A stretch of DNA of 64,000 bases from Hypoxylon rubiginosum. Its lineage: Eukaryota > Ascomycota > Sordariomycetes > Xylariales > Hypoxylaceae. The stretch lies in assembly GCA_902806565.1 (NCBI GenBank), contig CADCXA010000041.1:620001-684000 (forward strand). Direction: 5' to 3'. The number at the start of each line of letters is the position of its first letter. Positions within the stretch are counted from its first letter, which is position 1. Shown piece by piece: positions 1 through 10,800 of the stretch. A program made the position numbers and the translations under genes. Under the pieces are notes generated by a model. It was given only the letters and a program-made list of their open reading frames with translations, was not told where the DNA came from and searched no databases.

Positions 1-557
1 CTGCCATATATCCCTTTCGTTGGGGAAGGTGCCCGGGGCGGTTGTTGCTCCGGCCAACAGAGGTACCTAAGGTACCAAGCTGCAGCGACGAGCAGGGCAA
101 CGACAGTACCAATGAAATTTCAGACATATTAAGAGGTAGGTACCTACTATTTTTAACGCATTTCAACGCCTTTATGGTTGCCAAGTGGTCTAGGTTACGG
201 CATGCAGCCGTAGAAGAGCTAAGTCTAGCCGTTATTTTCTCATTAGGAAAACCTCGTTTTCCATAGCACCAGATCACGAGAGAGATAAATTAGTTACTAG
301 AAGAAACATGTGTAAGATACGAGGCATCAAGGCTTAGAAGTTCTCCTACCACCTTTTATTCAAACACATAAAAATACCCTTCCTAATTTTTACTCACTTT
401 TATTCCCCTCGTCCGCCGTTTTGATCTTATTCATATTTGTTGTAGAGAGGGCTAATGCTGCTTCGATCCTTATGATACAGGATACATAGGAATTGTGAGG
501 TCTCTCCCGTAATGAAAGCTCAAACATCAAATTACTTTCCTATTCCCTCCTAACGTT
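1..557. other. intergenic, no gene seen
   Basis: AT-rich sequence with no conserved reading frame. The left edge of the window may cut a neighbouring gene's flank, but nothing supports one. An isolated CCTAAGGTACC-type repeat lies near position 60-75. Confidence 0.5.
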
Positions 558-1014
558 GAGCTGTGCGATTTGGAGAGTGTTCGCAGAGTGTTTTCTCAAC
601 CTGCCCGTCAATTTGGGAAGCCGTTTGCTTAGTATAACCTCAATTTTCCTACTTGTTTTACTTTGCTACAATCCGAATACTTTATTACCATGCTCTAAAT
701 ATATATAAAAGGCCTGGGTAAGAGGGCCTAAGAATTATTGGGGCTTTTATACTATCATTTTCCTTGTACTAGCAAACCTGTGACCCCGATCCAGGCGATA
801 GGATAATTAATATACCTATAACCTTACCTAATTAAGAGCGGCGAAAACCCCGGCAGCCATGCAACTAATATATATAATGAAGGTGTTGCAAATAGTTTCA
901 AAATATTACGAATGGTTGTATATTTAATATACCAGCTGGCCCAATGGGTCCAAAAAATACTCTGCGAACACTCTCCATAAAAGGGGATTTTACACTCTCC
1001 AAATAGCACAGCTC
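558..1014. mobile_element. MITE-like element with terminal inverted repeats
   Basis: The left end (558-590) and the reverse complement of the right end (957-1014) match: both start GAGCTGTGC, differ at one base, and continue ATTTGGAGAGTGT. A second block, GGAGAGTGTTCGCAGAG, is also shared; in the right arm it is displaced inward by about 20 bp, so the right arm carries GGAGAGTGT twice. The roughly 400 bp between the arms is AT-rich and non-coding. I see no transposase and no clear target-site duplication. The length, TIRs and lack of coding capacity suggest a non-autonomous DNA transposon; a simple inverted duplication is the alternative. Confidence 0.6.
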
Positions 1015-1524
1015 TATAAGATCAACTACCTAGAGCAAGACGCTTGCTGCCTCGAGAAGCGAAAAGGGGTCATAGATGGGACCACATGGTTACAGCACCT
1101 CGTGCTATATACCTGGTTTTAGTATAGACTCTCTACCTTAGGTACGTAATTAACCGGAAAATGTGACCGCCTAAGGCTGAACATGATTATGTAGTCCTCG
1201 ACTAGGTAGGTATACCTTGATAATACCATGATTGCATCTACTTCGGTGGCTAATAGGGCTGTCAGATAAGAAGTGAATATCTAATATATTTGCGGCCCTA
1301 TAGATATTCCCTGTTGCCCGACCAGTATGCCACGGCGAGGATTGTCACGCCGAGTGACGTGTCATCCAATCAATACCTTAGGTATACTACGTTCCTACTC
1401 TACCCCGCTCTGCTGTCATCCGACTCGTTTCATAACAAGACAAGGCTGTGCTATATAAACTGGCCAGCCGTCCTCTCCTCTCCATGTGTCGTTTCCCGCG
1501 CCCTCCATACCCCGTTGAGACACG
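1015..1524. promoter_or_regulatory. upstream region of the 1525 gene
   Basis: About 500 bp between the inverted-repeat element and the first gene. Several TATA-like AT stretches occur (for example near 1285 and 1450, ctatataaac). No coding sequence was recognised. It presumably holds the promoter of the gene starting at 1525. Confidence 0.35.
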
Positions 1525-4388
1525 ATGATGAGACCGTTCGCACAACATCCCGAAAGCCCCCCCGGCACCTTCATGGTCACCAAAGAGGCCCTTGAAAATT
1601 CGATAAGAGCCCCACCGTGCAGTTGCGATGATTGTCAGACGGGATTCTACATGGCCGAGGAGCAGTATCATGCCGAATTCTCATACCGTTCCCGATTGTC
1701 CGATGCGGATGCGAGGCGTGCGGTACAGTCATACACGCGGCAGATCAACGAAAGCAGGGAGCACTTGGCCGGCCGTTTGAAATCCCACGCCGACCTCCTC
1801 ATGAGCCGATGGAGAAAACGGAGTCAGGAGAAGCGACAGGCTCTGCTGGCCGAAGTCGCACCGGATCTTGAGACCTCTCCGTGGATCAATATACGATATA
1901 GCTATATGAATGAGAGGAGACTCATCGACCGCCGAAGTCAGAGAAGAAGGCGGCAGCTCTTAGCCCCGTGGCTAAATATAGAGATACTAGCTGCGTGACC
2001 CGTCCTTCGGCCGGGGAAAAGGGGGGAGTTCCTATCGCCAGCTTCCTTTACGCCACAGGAGCCCGGCTCTGATTGGCTAGCCACACCTCAGCGCACGTCC
2101 GATGAATTCTTCGTAGAATCAATTGATCTTTTCCACCACCTCTTAAAAAGGGTAATAATTTATATGGTTCGATAGAGCTCGTTTTGCGTGACCTTTCTAT
2201 TCCATTTGCATTATTCCCAGGCCTGGAGCGATGGAATTGCAGAGGAAAAGGTCGAAAAGTGCGGGGCGATTCTAAGTATCTGATTGGCCGGTGAAATTGT
2301 GGCAGTACTAATGAAATAAAGAGAAGTTGATTAAAGACCAACCCTGCTGTCTTGTACGCTCTTCTACATTATAGAGTTACATATCCGCCGCAAGACTGGG
2401 CCGCCTTCGACAGTAGGCAGTTAACCTTGAGTTGGGCCTGCGGATGGCTTGATGTCGATTTCTCGGATAAGTGCGTCGTCATGTACGGGCCGCGATACGG
2501 CAGCTTGGTAAACTGGGAAGACGCTCCTGTCCACAGAGCAGATATTCTTGGGTTTCCTCGGGCCCAGCTCGTTTTAGAGGCACAGGCGTTTATTATGACC
2601 ACTCTCCGTGCAATTGTCGATAAAATCTTGGATGGCGTCGACGACTCACTTCCTGCGCGGACTGAGAAATGGCTTGAGTTGACCGCTAACGCGGGCTTCA
2701 AGCGTACGGGAGAAGTCGAGTTCTGGTCACCGTATACCAATCAGGCCTTTTCCGCCCCTCCTCTCCTTGATATAGACTATTTAATATCCTTAGCAAAGAC
2801 TCGCCTGGATGCGACAGGCGACCACCTCTGGCATCTACAATGGGATCCGGCGTATATGCGTCGACACATGAAGATGCAACTCCAGAAGACCATCTATAAA
2901 CTGGCGGACGAAAGTGCTGCTGCCAGGCACTTCGCACACGAGACCTTCTCAGAAATTCTCGGACATTATTGGTGGCGCTGGATCGAGATAGAATGTAGGA
3001 ACGTCGCAGACATACACCGACGGTTCCGAGATAACATATACGCTGGACATCCCCTCCCTGCTCGGTACGATCGAGCGATTGGTGCTCTCGAGCTTATTCT
3101 CGTCAACCAGGTGCTCTATCGATCAGAAATGCTATACCAGTCCTTGCCCTTTAGCCCCGGGTTTTCTCATCACTGGAACCTAAGCCGCGCTGAAGCGTCG
3201 AACGGGTTGCTTAGGTTGGAAAGAAAGGCTCCGAACAATACGAAAGAAGGGTTGGAAGATGACCCTCTCAACTGGTGCTTGCTGCAACTACTAGGAGAAC
3301 CGGATACACAGACTCATTTCGACCATGCTATGCTTTTCGCCTTCTTGCATGATCATCTTTCCCAATGCAGCTTCAAGGAACGGGCCCGATTAGACGAGGT
3401 TCTGTACAAGAAGTTATCCGACCTCTCAACTTGTCACGAGATGCTAGTCGCGGTTCGCCTAAGCAGGCCTCAAAATAAAGCGAGGAGTATCGACGAGGTG
3501 ATTGTGTCAGACGCGGACCGAGATCGCGACGCCTGGAAGACCATGCGTCAAAGAGAAAAAAACCCATCGCCTATCGTATCCCAAAAAGACCTAGAGGTAT
3601 GCGGAAAGGGGATACTCAAGGATTTTTATGCGAAGCCCCCAAGCGGCCAGAAAAACGCAGAGTGGATGCGACGGTCCAAAGCTGCTCGTACAGCTCTGGA
3701 AACATTTTGGGATTCCATGAGGGAAATCGTACAAAAGAGTTTTGTGGAATCTCCTTTCACCAAGAAGGATATAGATGGCCTCCTCGAGATTATATCGGCG
3801 AATAAGACACCAGAGTACATCGATGCCGTACGTGGTGAGGAGGAGAAGGTTCTAGCCGAGATTGAGAGCAGCACGGCTGAACCGATGCTTCGCCAGTTAA
3901 CTCTGACCGATTCCGGGTCAAAGGTTAAAGTGGAAACTAAAACTACGCGAGAGAAGATCAAAAGCCGGCCAGAGCCAGGGAGTGTCCAGCCAACTCCCGC
4001 CGCCGCCGCTCCGGATCCGGTTCTCGACGCGGAGCCCGATTCGAAATCAAGCCTGATACCGGCAACCGAACGATCGCTGCAGATATTCAGCTACATGTTC
4101 CCCAATATGGCAGAGGAGTCAGCCAAGACCGTAGGTTGGGACGAGTTCGTGCACGCCATCTGCGACGTGGGGTTCACGGCGAGAAGCAACGGCGGTTCGG
4201 CGGTCCTGTTCGAGCATGTCGACGGAGGAAAGATCGTCTTTCATAAGCCGCACCCCGTCACCAAAATAGATTCGGTTATGTTACGGTCGATGGGGAAGAG
4301 AATGACCAAGTGGTTTGGGTGGGGCCGGGATAAGTTTGTGTTGGCGGATGGGAGCGTCGACGGCCCCTCTAAGGAGACCACGTTGTGA
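1525..4388 (+). CDS. fungal conserved protein of unknown function, interrupted near residue 154
   Basis: Two colinear coding blocks, 1525-1989 and 2334-4388, look like one gene. The first ends in a conserved-looking PWLNIEIL stretch; the second opens KTNPAVLYALLHYR and continues with a region typical, as I recall, of a large Pezizomycotina family without known function (motifs MYGPRYG, HRADILGFPRAQLVLEAQA). Removing 344 bp plus one TA joins them perfectly in frame (E-I-L-K-T-N), giving about 838 residues. The middle is helical and charged, followed by a proline/alanine-rich linker. The last ~85 residues (about 4115-4350) read like a HicA-type small domain: GF, then GSA, F.H.DGG, HKPH, LRSMGKR. 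No canonical GT-AG intron fits the interruption, so the gene is either disrupted or uses an unusual splice. It converges on the next gene (279 bp between stops). Confidence 0.6.
1990..2333. mobile_element. ~344-bp insertion flanked by TA (or non-canonical intron)
   Basis: This segment contains in-frame stops and separates two otherwise continuous coding blocks. It is flanked by TA at 1988-1989 and 2332-2333, so clean excision leaving one TA restores the frame exactly, as expected of a Tc1/mariner-type or MITE insertion. I could not find matching terminal inverted repeats. The competing view is an intron: TACTAAT at about 2306-2312 is a perfect branch-site string and AAAG at 2333-2336 could be an acceptor, but the only codon-phase-compatible donor would be GCTGCG at 1990, a poor GC donor, and one residue (Lys) would be lost. 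Confidence 0.45.
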
Positions 4389-4590
4389 GTAGCTGGTAAA
4401 ATTTCAAGCGCGATATGCGAACAAATGGTCACGATATGTATCATAGACATATCATGACTTATTTTAAAGCTATTTATTCAATTCAGGTGCAGATCATTTA
4501 TAGCATATTCATTCTGGTTTTCCAATCTATAACCCCTACCTAGGAGGTAGGCTAGCCCCTTTTTATTTTAACCACCCCAATGATAAATTA

Positions 4591-4613
4591 GGTACCCAAG
4601 GTACCTAGGTAGG
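4591..4613. repeat. GGTACC/CCTAGG dispersed repeat
   Basis: The sequence ggtacccaaggtacctaggtagg lies in the 279-bp gap between two convergent stop codons. It is one copy of a palindromic GGTACC/CCTAGG motif found in many intergenic regions of this window. Confidence 0.5.
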
Positions 4614-4666
4614 CTTGTATTAACACGACCACCCTCCTAATAGTTTCCTAACCTCTTCATCTTCCT

Positions 4667-6892
4667 CTACAATACTAGTATATCAATCCCGAACTTCTCG
4701 CAGAAGTTGACGTAGCAAGCACAGCAAGCCCCTTGCCCTACCCCTTGCCCTACTGCTATGTGAGCCGCGACGGACGTCGCGAGGGCGAAGAAGCGTAACC
4801 GGTCGTCGTCCCCAGCGTGCACGATGACCACGGTGCCAGGATGTAGGGACCCAAGCACCAGGTCCTCCGGAGTGCGGTAGATGGTCACGGGACCGGTACT
4901 AGAGTCGTCGCCCGTACCTGCGTGGGTACCGCTTAATATTCCTGGCGGCGCTCTGGGACTATGGCCACAGCCTTTGGGGCACTCCCTGAGTCGTTCCGCC
5001 GACGATAGGCTTTTGAACACGCCGCACGGGTTGGCTTCTACCACGTCGGCACCATTCGTCGAGAGTCTAACCATAGAGCACAGCAATGTTCTACTCCGAG
5101 AGCCTTCTGATTCCCTGTCGAATTTAATCTTGAATTCACGGAGGCTACCTTGTGAATCGTCGTTCGGGTTAATGTGCGAGTCTATGCCGACGACCCTACT
5201 GTATGTTCGACCAGAAGAGCCATATGACATGTTACCTCGGCACCAAATGAGTCTGAGGTAGCTCTCGTCATTTTCAGGGATCTCGAATTCGAAGGTGATA
5301 GCTGGCCATACCGCCTGTCCGCTAAAGCACGAGATAATGGTCTCTCTTTGCTGGCCTTGTTCTTCCTGATACTCCCCGGCCAGCTTTCTACAAATGCGAT
5401 GCCATTCCATCGCGTCACAGCACGCTTCCTCATTATTTAAAACCGTACGGATAGCTGTGATAACCGTGCTGGGCTCAGGATCGAAGCTCTGCCAGATGAA
5501 GGGCTCGGGCCTGACCAGCAAATTCTCAGGATCTCTGAAAAGCGACAGAGCTAAGATCGTGGCTACGATGTGCGTTATCTGCTCGACGAAAATTGTATTA
5601 CGTTCAACCGACTTTAGTCGCGCAGATTGCGGCTGGAAACTCCTTTGCCAATCGTTACCGTCCGAGTCGTAAGTCTCAGATTCCAGGAATTCGTACACTT
5701 CCCTGACATCCAGAATGGTAATCTCCTTCTTCCGGTCTAAAGGCTGCATGTGTTGCTCCTCGCAGCCTTCAACCAGCCGTAGGATTTCGTTGATGGCTTG
5801 CCTCTCCGGGAATGGCTCAAATCGACTTGAGCTCACCCCAAAATCCCTCCTATGTTCTTCCATGTTGGTCTTCGCGGCAGTGAGCCTAGTGGCCAGGTCG
5901 CAGGGCCTTCCCCAGTCATTATCAGACACGCAGCCCGTAGAGCACATTGTGAGCCTCTTGCTAGCGTAGTAAAGGGCGTAAGGGATGGCTTTTATAGCCG
6001 CCTCGTAAGCCTGTCCCTGATCAATTTCGAAGGCATGCAGCGTGAGACTAAAGTACGTTTTGATCGGGACTAGACCGCCGTAGTTCTCTGCGCGACCTAA
6101 ATCAAACTTCGTGATAGAATATTCGCCCTGTTGGAACAATTCTCTAATTTCGACAAGTTCAGGATTGCTATTATCTGCTGGAAATTTGAGCGTGATATGA
6201 ACATTGTTCACTTTGTACCTGAATACCCCAAAGGTTGAGTCGTTATCTCGGAACCACCAATATATGAACGCAGCGATCCAAGGCAAACAGAGGCTAGAGG
6301 AGATCTCAACTGACTCAAGCTTCGGTTGGGTATTATTCTGAAGATAATAGAGCATCTTAATCAGTTTGATCACGCCTTCAGGACCGGGTGCCTTTCCTGG
6401 ACGAGCTGAAGCAACGCAAGTGAGCATTGTCTCGCAATTGACGACACATTCGGCGAATTTTGAAAGCTCACACCTCCCTTTCATCGCCGATATAAGGGGA
6501 GCAATTTCTTCAGCTGTACACTTCTTTTCTTCCATAGGAAAGAACTTCATCGACCCTGCCAACACCTGTGCACTCTCAAAGGGGTTGAATGCGGTAACTA
6601 GGGTGCAAACCAAGGCAAGGAGCTGTGGGCCCGCTGGTGTTTGGCCTAGATAGGAGGTCACGTCGTTGGGCGAGAAGCTGATTTCCACGTCAATAGAATC
6701 GATATGCGTAGGCTCGTGGTTCGCGAGAACGTGCGTTTCAACCTCATTGCACGTCGTGGCAGAGATCCCTAGTGAGCTGGCCATCTCTAAGCAGGCAGAG
6801 GTAATTTTGAAAACCCTGTAATTGCCGGTCGAGAAATCTGGGTCGTCCCAATCATTCCGAACGGTTGTATTTGGGGCTACTGCGACTGGCAT
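4667..6892 (-). CDS. hypothetical fungal protein, 741 aa, single exon
   Basis: A single uninterrupted frame of 741 codons with no stops or obvious introns and normal codon use, so very likely a real gene. The start ATG at 6892 opens MPVAVAPNTTVRN. I do not recognise a catalytic domain. Residues ~200-245 contain a hydrophobic, tryptophan-rich stretch (PWIAAFIYWW), and the centre has regularly spaced charged helices. Near residue 515 there is FSGQAVWPAITFEFEIP, followed by a beta-rich part with a GSSGRTYSRVVGID segment. The C-terminal ~100 residues contain several Cys/Gly groups (ECPKGCGH; QGACCACY) ending FGIDILVL. No signal peptide is evident. The layout resembles large orphan proteins common in Sordariomycetes accessory regions, but that is an impression only. 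No function is proposed. Confidence 0.7.
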   Translation of the reverse strand: MPVAVAPNTTVRNDWDDPDFSTGNYRVFKITSACLEMASSLGISATTCNEVETHVLANHEPTHIDSIDVEISFSPNDVTSYLGQTPAGPQLLALVCTLVTAFNPFESAQVLAGSMKFFPMEEKKCTAEEIAPLISAMKGRCELSKFAECVVNCETMLTCVASARPGKAPGPEGVIKLIKMLYYLQNNTQPKLESVEISSSLCLPWIAAFIYWWFRDNDSTFGVFRYKVNNVHITLKFPADNSNPELVEIRELFQQGEYSITKFDLGRAENYGGLVPIKTYFSLTLHAFEIDQGQAYEAAIKAIPYALYYASKRLTMCSTGCVSDNDWGRPCDLATRLTAAKTNMEEHRRDFGVSSSRFEPFPERQAINEILRLVEGCEEQHMQPLDRKKEITILDVREVYEFLESETYDSDGNDWQRSFQPQSARLKSVERNTIFVEQITHIVATILALSLFRDPENLLVRPEPFIWQSFDPEPSTVITAIRTVLNNEEACCDAMEWHRICRKLAGEYQEEQGQQRETIISCFSGQAVWPAITFEFEIPENDESYLRLIWCRGNMSYGSSGRTYSRVVGIDSHINPNDDSQGSLREFKIKFDRESEGSRSRTLLCSMVRLSTNGADVVEANPCGVFKSLSSAERLRECPKGCGHSPRAPPGILSGTHAGTGDDSSTGPVTIYRTPEDLVLGSLHPGTVVIVHAGDDDRLRFFALATSVAAHIAVGQGVGQGACCACYVNFCEKFGIDILVL

Positions 6893-7881
6893 CCTCTCTT
6901 CTTTCCTATGGTAAAGTACCTGACGGAGCGATACACTGAGGCGACTTGATCGATAAGTTTTGACTTGGATATCATAAGCACAGGAACAACACTCTTTGAT
7001 TTAAGATGAAGTCTGCATCTGGAATACGCTGAAGCCATGAACAGGCAGCTCGTATTTATCAAGGCCCACGTTACCTACCTAGGTAGGTACGCTCTATCCG
7101 GAATCAGAGGTACATCGTGTCTATGGATGCGCTGGATGATTCCAAATCGAAACCAGAACGAAACTTGAGTTCTGAGTGATGATAGTTCAAAATGACGAGC
7201 TGCTTTCAAATACGACTGCACGCGCACGACACATAGTTGAAAACTGATAATAGGGGACTGACAATTCATATGACGAGACTACCTAGTAACTAATCACATT
7301 GCTAGCTGGTAACTCGTATCTGGAACATACCGAATAGAAGCATGGCGTAAAATACTACACTTGCCGATCACCTTTGTGCCAGAGTACAGCTCACTAACTT
7401 CAGGCGCCTTCACGAAAGACACAATTAATGTCAATTATCCTGGAAAAAGCAAGAGACTGATCATAACGGATCAATTCGTAAAATCAAATAGCTCAGTTGT
7501 GGTATCGGCCCCCTATTCCCCTCTGAACCCTGTGGGACAAGCCTGTGGAACAAGAAGAGGTATACCGGACTGGGACCGAAAAAAGCAACGCCTATCTAAT
7601 GCGATATGTAAAAGGTGTAGCCGAATTTGGCCTGACGGGAGTCTTGTGACGACTGCCCGTCTAATAGTACATGGGGGGAAGAGAAGAAATTTCTCGCCTG
7701 CGACATAAGCCGTAACAACGCCTCTATATGTCATGATGCATAACTGAACCCCTCTCGTAGTACGCCTAGTTGTTGCTCGCTTCAGTAAATAATAACAGGC
7801 AAGTGATGCCATCCTTTTACGCCGAAACCGCCCGAAGATCCCACCCACGTGAAAAGTGAGCCGCGTGGAATCTGATGAAGT
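6893..7881. other. intergenic with a perfect palindrome
   Basis: About 1 kb between the start of the 741-aa gene and the stop of the KdmB gene. It should contain the promoter of the former and the 3' UTR of the latter. Short open frames here (for example 7361-7708) lack any recognisable conservation. A perfect 18-bp palindrome sits at 7072-7089. Confidence 0.4.
7072..7089. repeat. perfect 18-bp palindrome TACCTACCTAGGTAGGTA
   Basis: The sequence equals its own reverse complement. Related CCTAGGTACC-type strings occur around 4591, 14350-14400, 22866, 23940, 26384, 55272, 56661, 57163, 58843 and 60001, nearly always outside coding exons. Such strings are frequent in several Sordariomycete genomes; the function is unknown. 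Confidence 0.6.
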
Positions 7882-10800
7882 TTAGTCCGAATCTTCCATG
7901 TCCATCGCGTTACGCTCCGCCTCAAAGCTGTCAGCCGTGACGCCGATCCGATCCCTCTCGCGCTGGCGTTCCTTCTTGGCTTCATCATCATCGTCAGCGT
8001 TGGTCAGGTCCAGAAACATCTTGTCCACATCCTTATCGTCTTCCTGATGGCTCTGGCCAATGTTTGATCTGCTGCCGAACCCGCCATCCCGGCTCTGGTT
8101 CCACACGTCGGGACCGAAAATCTCCTCGGCTCGTTTACGCCCCGTCTCGGTCTCGCGCATTATCTCAAGGGCTCGAGCCTTGCCCGCATCCGTATGGAGA
8201 TTCAGGTTTAGGGCATCGTCCTTTTCCCGGGCCAGTCGTTCATCTAGCGAGAGAGACGCATCCGGAGCACTTAATCGAGGTCCTGGGCCGTTACTACCAG
8301 CAGACATGAAGAAGTCGGGATGTAGCCCCGCAGTAGTGTTCATGTCCATAGCGTCGGGTCGGAGGGATGACCCAGGCCTGCTAGAGGAAGCCGAGTTGGA
8401 TCGCTGCGGCGGATGCGCGTGAGTAGTACTGGTCAAAGCCGGAGTGGGTGGTTGCGAATTCCGAAAGAAGGGGTGGCTGCCAGAACCGAATGAGTGAGTA
8501 GATGGGCTCGTCGCGTTCGGAGGAATGAGTGTGCCACCGCCGCCGCTGCTGCCGCCACCGCCGCCTGCCGATGCCGCCTGAGCCGCCGCCTGGGCAGCAG
8601 CCTCGGCATTTTGTGCCTTGCGCTTCAAACTATTCGCTTTACTTTTCATGTTCTCCGGGAGATCATCAGGATCATCTACGCCATACTGCGTCAGCATCTT
8701 CTGCAACTTCGTCGGTCGTGGTTTTCGGGTGCTTTTGGAAACATCCAGTATCGGCGGCGGCTCCGGAGCTACCGGACTCCACTTATGTAGCTCCTGTCGA
8801 AAGAAGTTTGTCTCAAAGGACAACAGGATCTCGGCGCCCTCAATTTTTCGTAGATAGAATCGCTGAGTGTCAGCTTCAGATGCTGTCGTAAGGACTGGGT
8901 TGCAGAATGCTGCGATGTGATTTCTGAAGTCTTGCGCATTGTCGATTATCTTCTTGAGTACTTCCTCTTCTTCGGGTTGGAAAGGTAAGCCTGGAATCTC
9001 GTCTTGCCACGCAGTGAGATCCTCTAGTTTGGGCCGTGCAGCATCTCTAGGAATCTTGACTCGCCAGTCACATATTGGGCAGGTGTACTTATCATCCTCC
9101 TTCACTTTCCCCCGGGCGATCTTGAGACACTTGCCGTGATACCACTCATGGCATAGCTCGCACTCGATCATCATCCCAGCCTCGATACGGCGGCATATGC
9201 AGAAGACCTCTACGAGAGCGGGGTCATCCCAAGATCGCGGGACCTTGGTTTCTCTCTCCTCGCTCGCCGCTCGGGAAGCAGGTTCAGCTGGTAATCGAGG
9301 CGTGTCGTTGCGAATATCGAAGCATGCAAGATTGCGCTCTAGGACGTAGTCCATATGGGACTTGAGAATGTGTAGTGGCGCGTTGGTCTTGCCAAACAGC
9401 TTCTTCCCTTTTCGCATCCAATCTTCGTGACGCCTCTGCTCCTTTTCCAAGTCCAAAGTACCCGTTGGTTTGGAGTTGAGGTCTTCTATCTTTTTAATAA
9501 TCTCAACCACCTCAGCATACTTGGGTCTCTTCTTATAGTCGGGATCCTTGGATCGCTCGGTAACATCAATAATCTGCCGATGGGCTTCTCGCTGCTTGTG
9601 TAGAATCTGGTCAACAGCTGCCAAAGTCTCCGTCGTCACCGGGAGGTTGTTGACCGAAACTTGGTTCGAAAGGGCCTCGAGTTGCGGATAGTGGACGATC
9701 TCGGCGTTGATGAGCTCCTTTGCCTTTGCTTCCCATTGCACCCCTGCCTGGTATTTGTCACCAAAATACCTCATATTATCATTATACAACGCCATCTCTA
9801 AACGATGGCCCTCCTCAAGCAACTCCTTGACGTCCTTCAGAGTTAAGAACATCCCTCGGCTCGCCTTGGCTTTGGTACTCCATTTCGTCTGCTCTAGAAT
9901 GTCGGAAAGCTTGTCGAGCTCCGGCATATCAACATTGAAAGCGCGGCCCTCCTCTATCAACTTTTCGATGGATTCCTGCCCACAACCACAATCGAGGTAC
10001 TGTTTCGCGTTCTCCTGAAAACTCTTGATGGCGTTGGCACGCTCCTGCAATTGTTGGATCTCGGGGCAGTCGAAACCTATACGCTCGGCGTCGTCAATTA
10101 GGCGGTAGATATTGTCGACGCGACGGAGCTCGCGTTCTCTCTGTTCGTGGGAAGAACTACCGACGGATTTTCGCAGCCCGCTCTGCCAGACCTTGTCATT
10201 TTTGCGGCGGTTCTGCTGTTTCCGCACCGTATAATTAGTCGCTTCATCGACCCATTCGTTACATCGGTCAACGAATTCCCTAAGTACTGGCAAGGAGGGG
10301 AGGTCGTACGGTATTCGTTCACCCTCGTTGAGAAGGTTCCGCAGCGATTTCAGCGCCGGCTTGTCTCCTTCATCGAGCAGCTTCTCGTATTTTTCCTCCC
10401 AAGCTTCAGGTAGGTTGGCCTTGTCTGCCACCTTTCGGTAGGTCTCGTGAAGTTCTTCGTTGGTCTTGCGATAGTATAATCTGTGCTGCTCGCCAGCAAA
10501 GCGCTCGGGTTCGGGGATATCGCAACAGGCATGATGTCCGGCGTGCTGGAGACATAGAATTTTACCCGATTGTAGGCACTTGAATCTCGATAGGTAAGCA
10601 TAACATTTGCAGTAAGAGCATTGGTACTCTTCTTCAGGAACATCCGAATCAAAAACTTCGAACGCAAGCGAGCAATGCTCGTCGGATTCAGAAATCAATG
10701 CGCAGGGGTTGTGGCCATCCTCTTGATGCTTTGCGATAAACTCATCTCGTTGCTCAATTTCTCGCTTGTGTATCCTCGCGAGCGCAGGCGCAAGCCACTT

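Noticed and set aside
1831..2337. Canonical GT-AG intron joining the two halves of the first gene
   Set aside because: All acceptors upstream of 2330 leave the TGA at 2328-2330 in frame. The acceptor at 2336 needs a phase-0 donor, and no GT lies at a codon boundary near the end of the first block.
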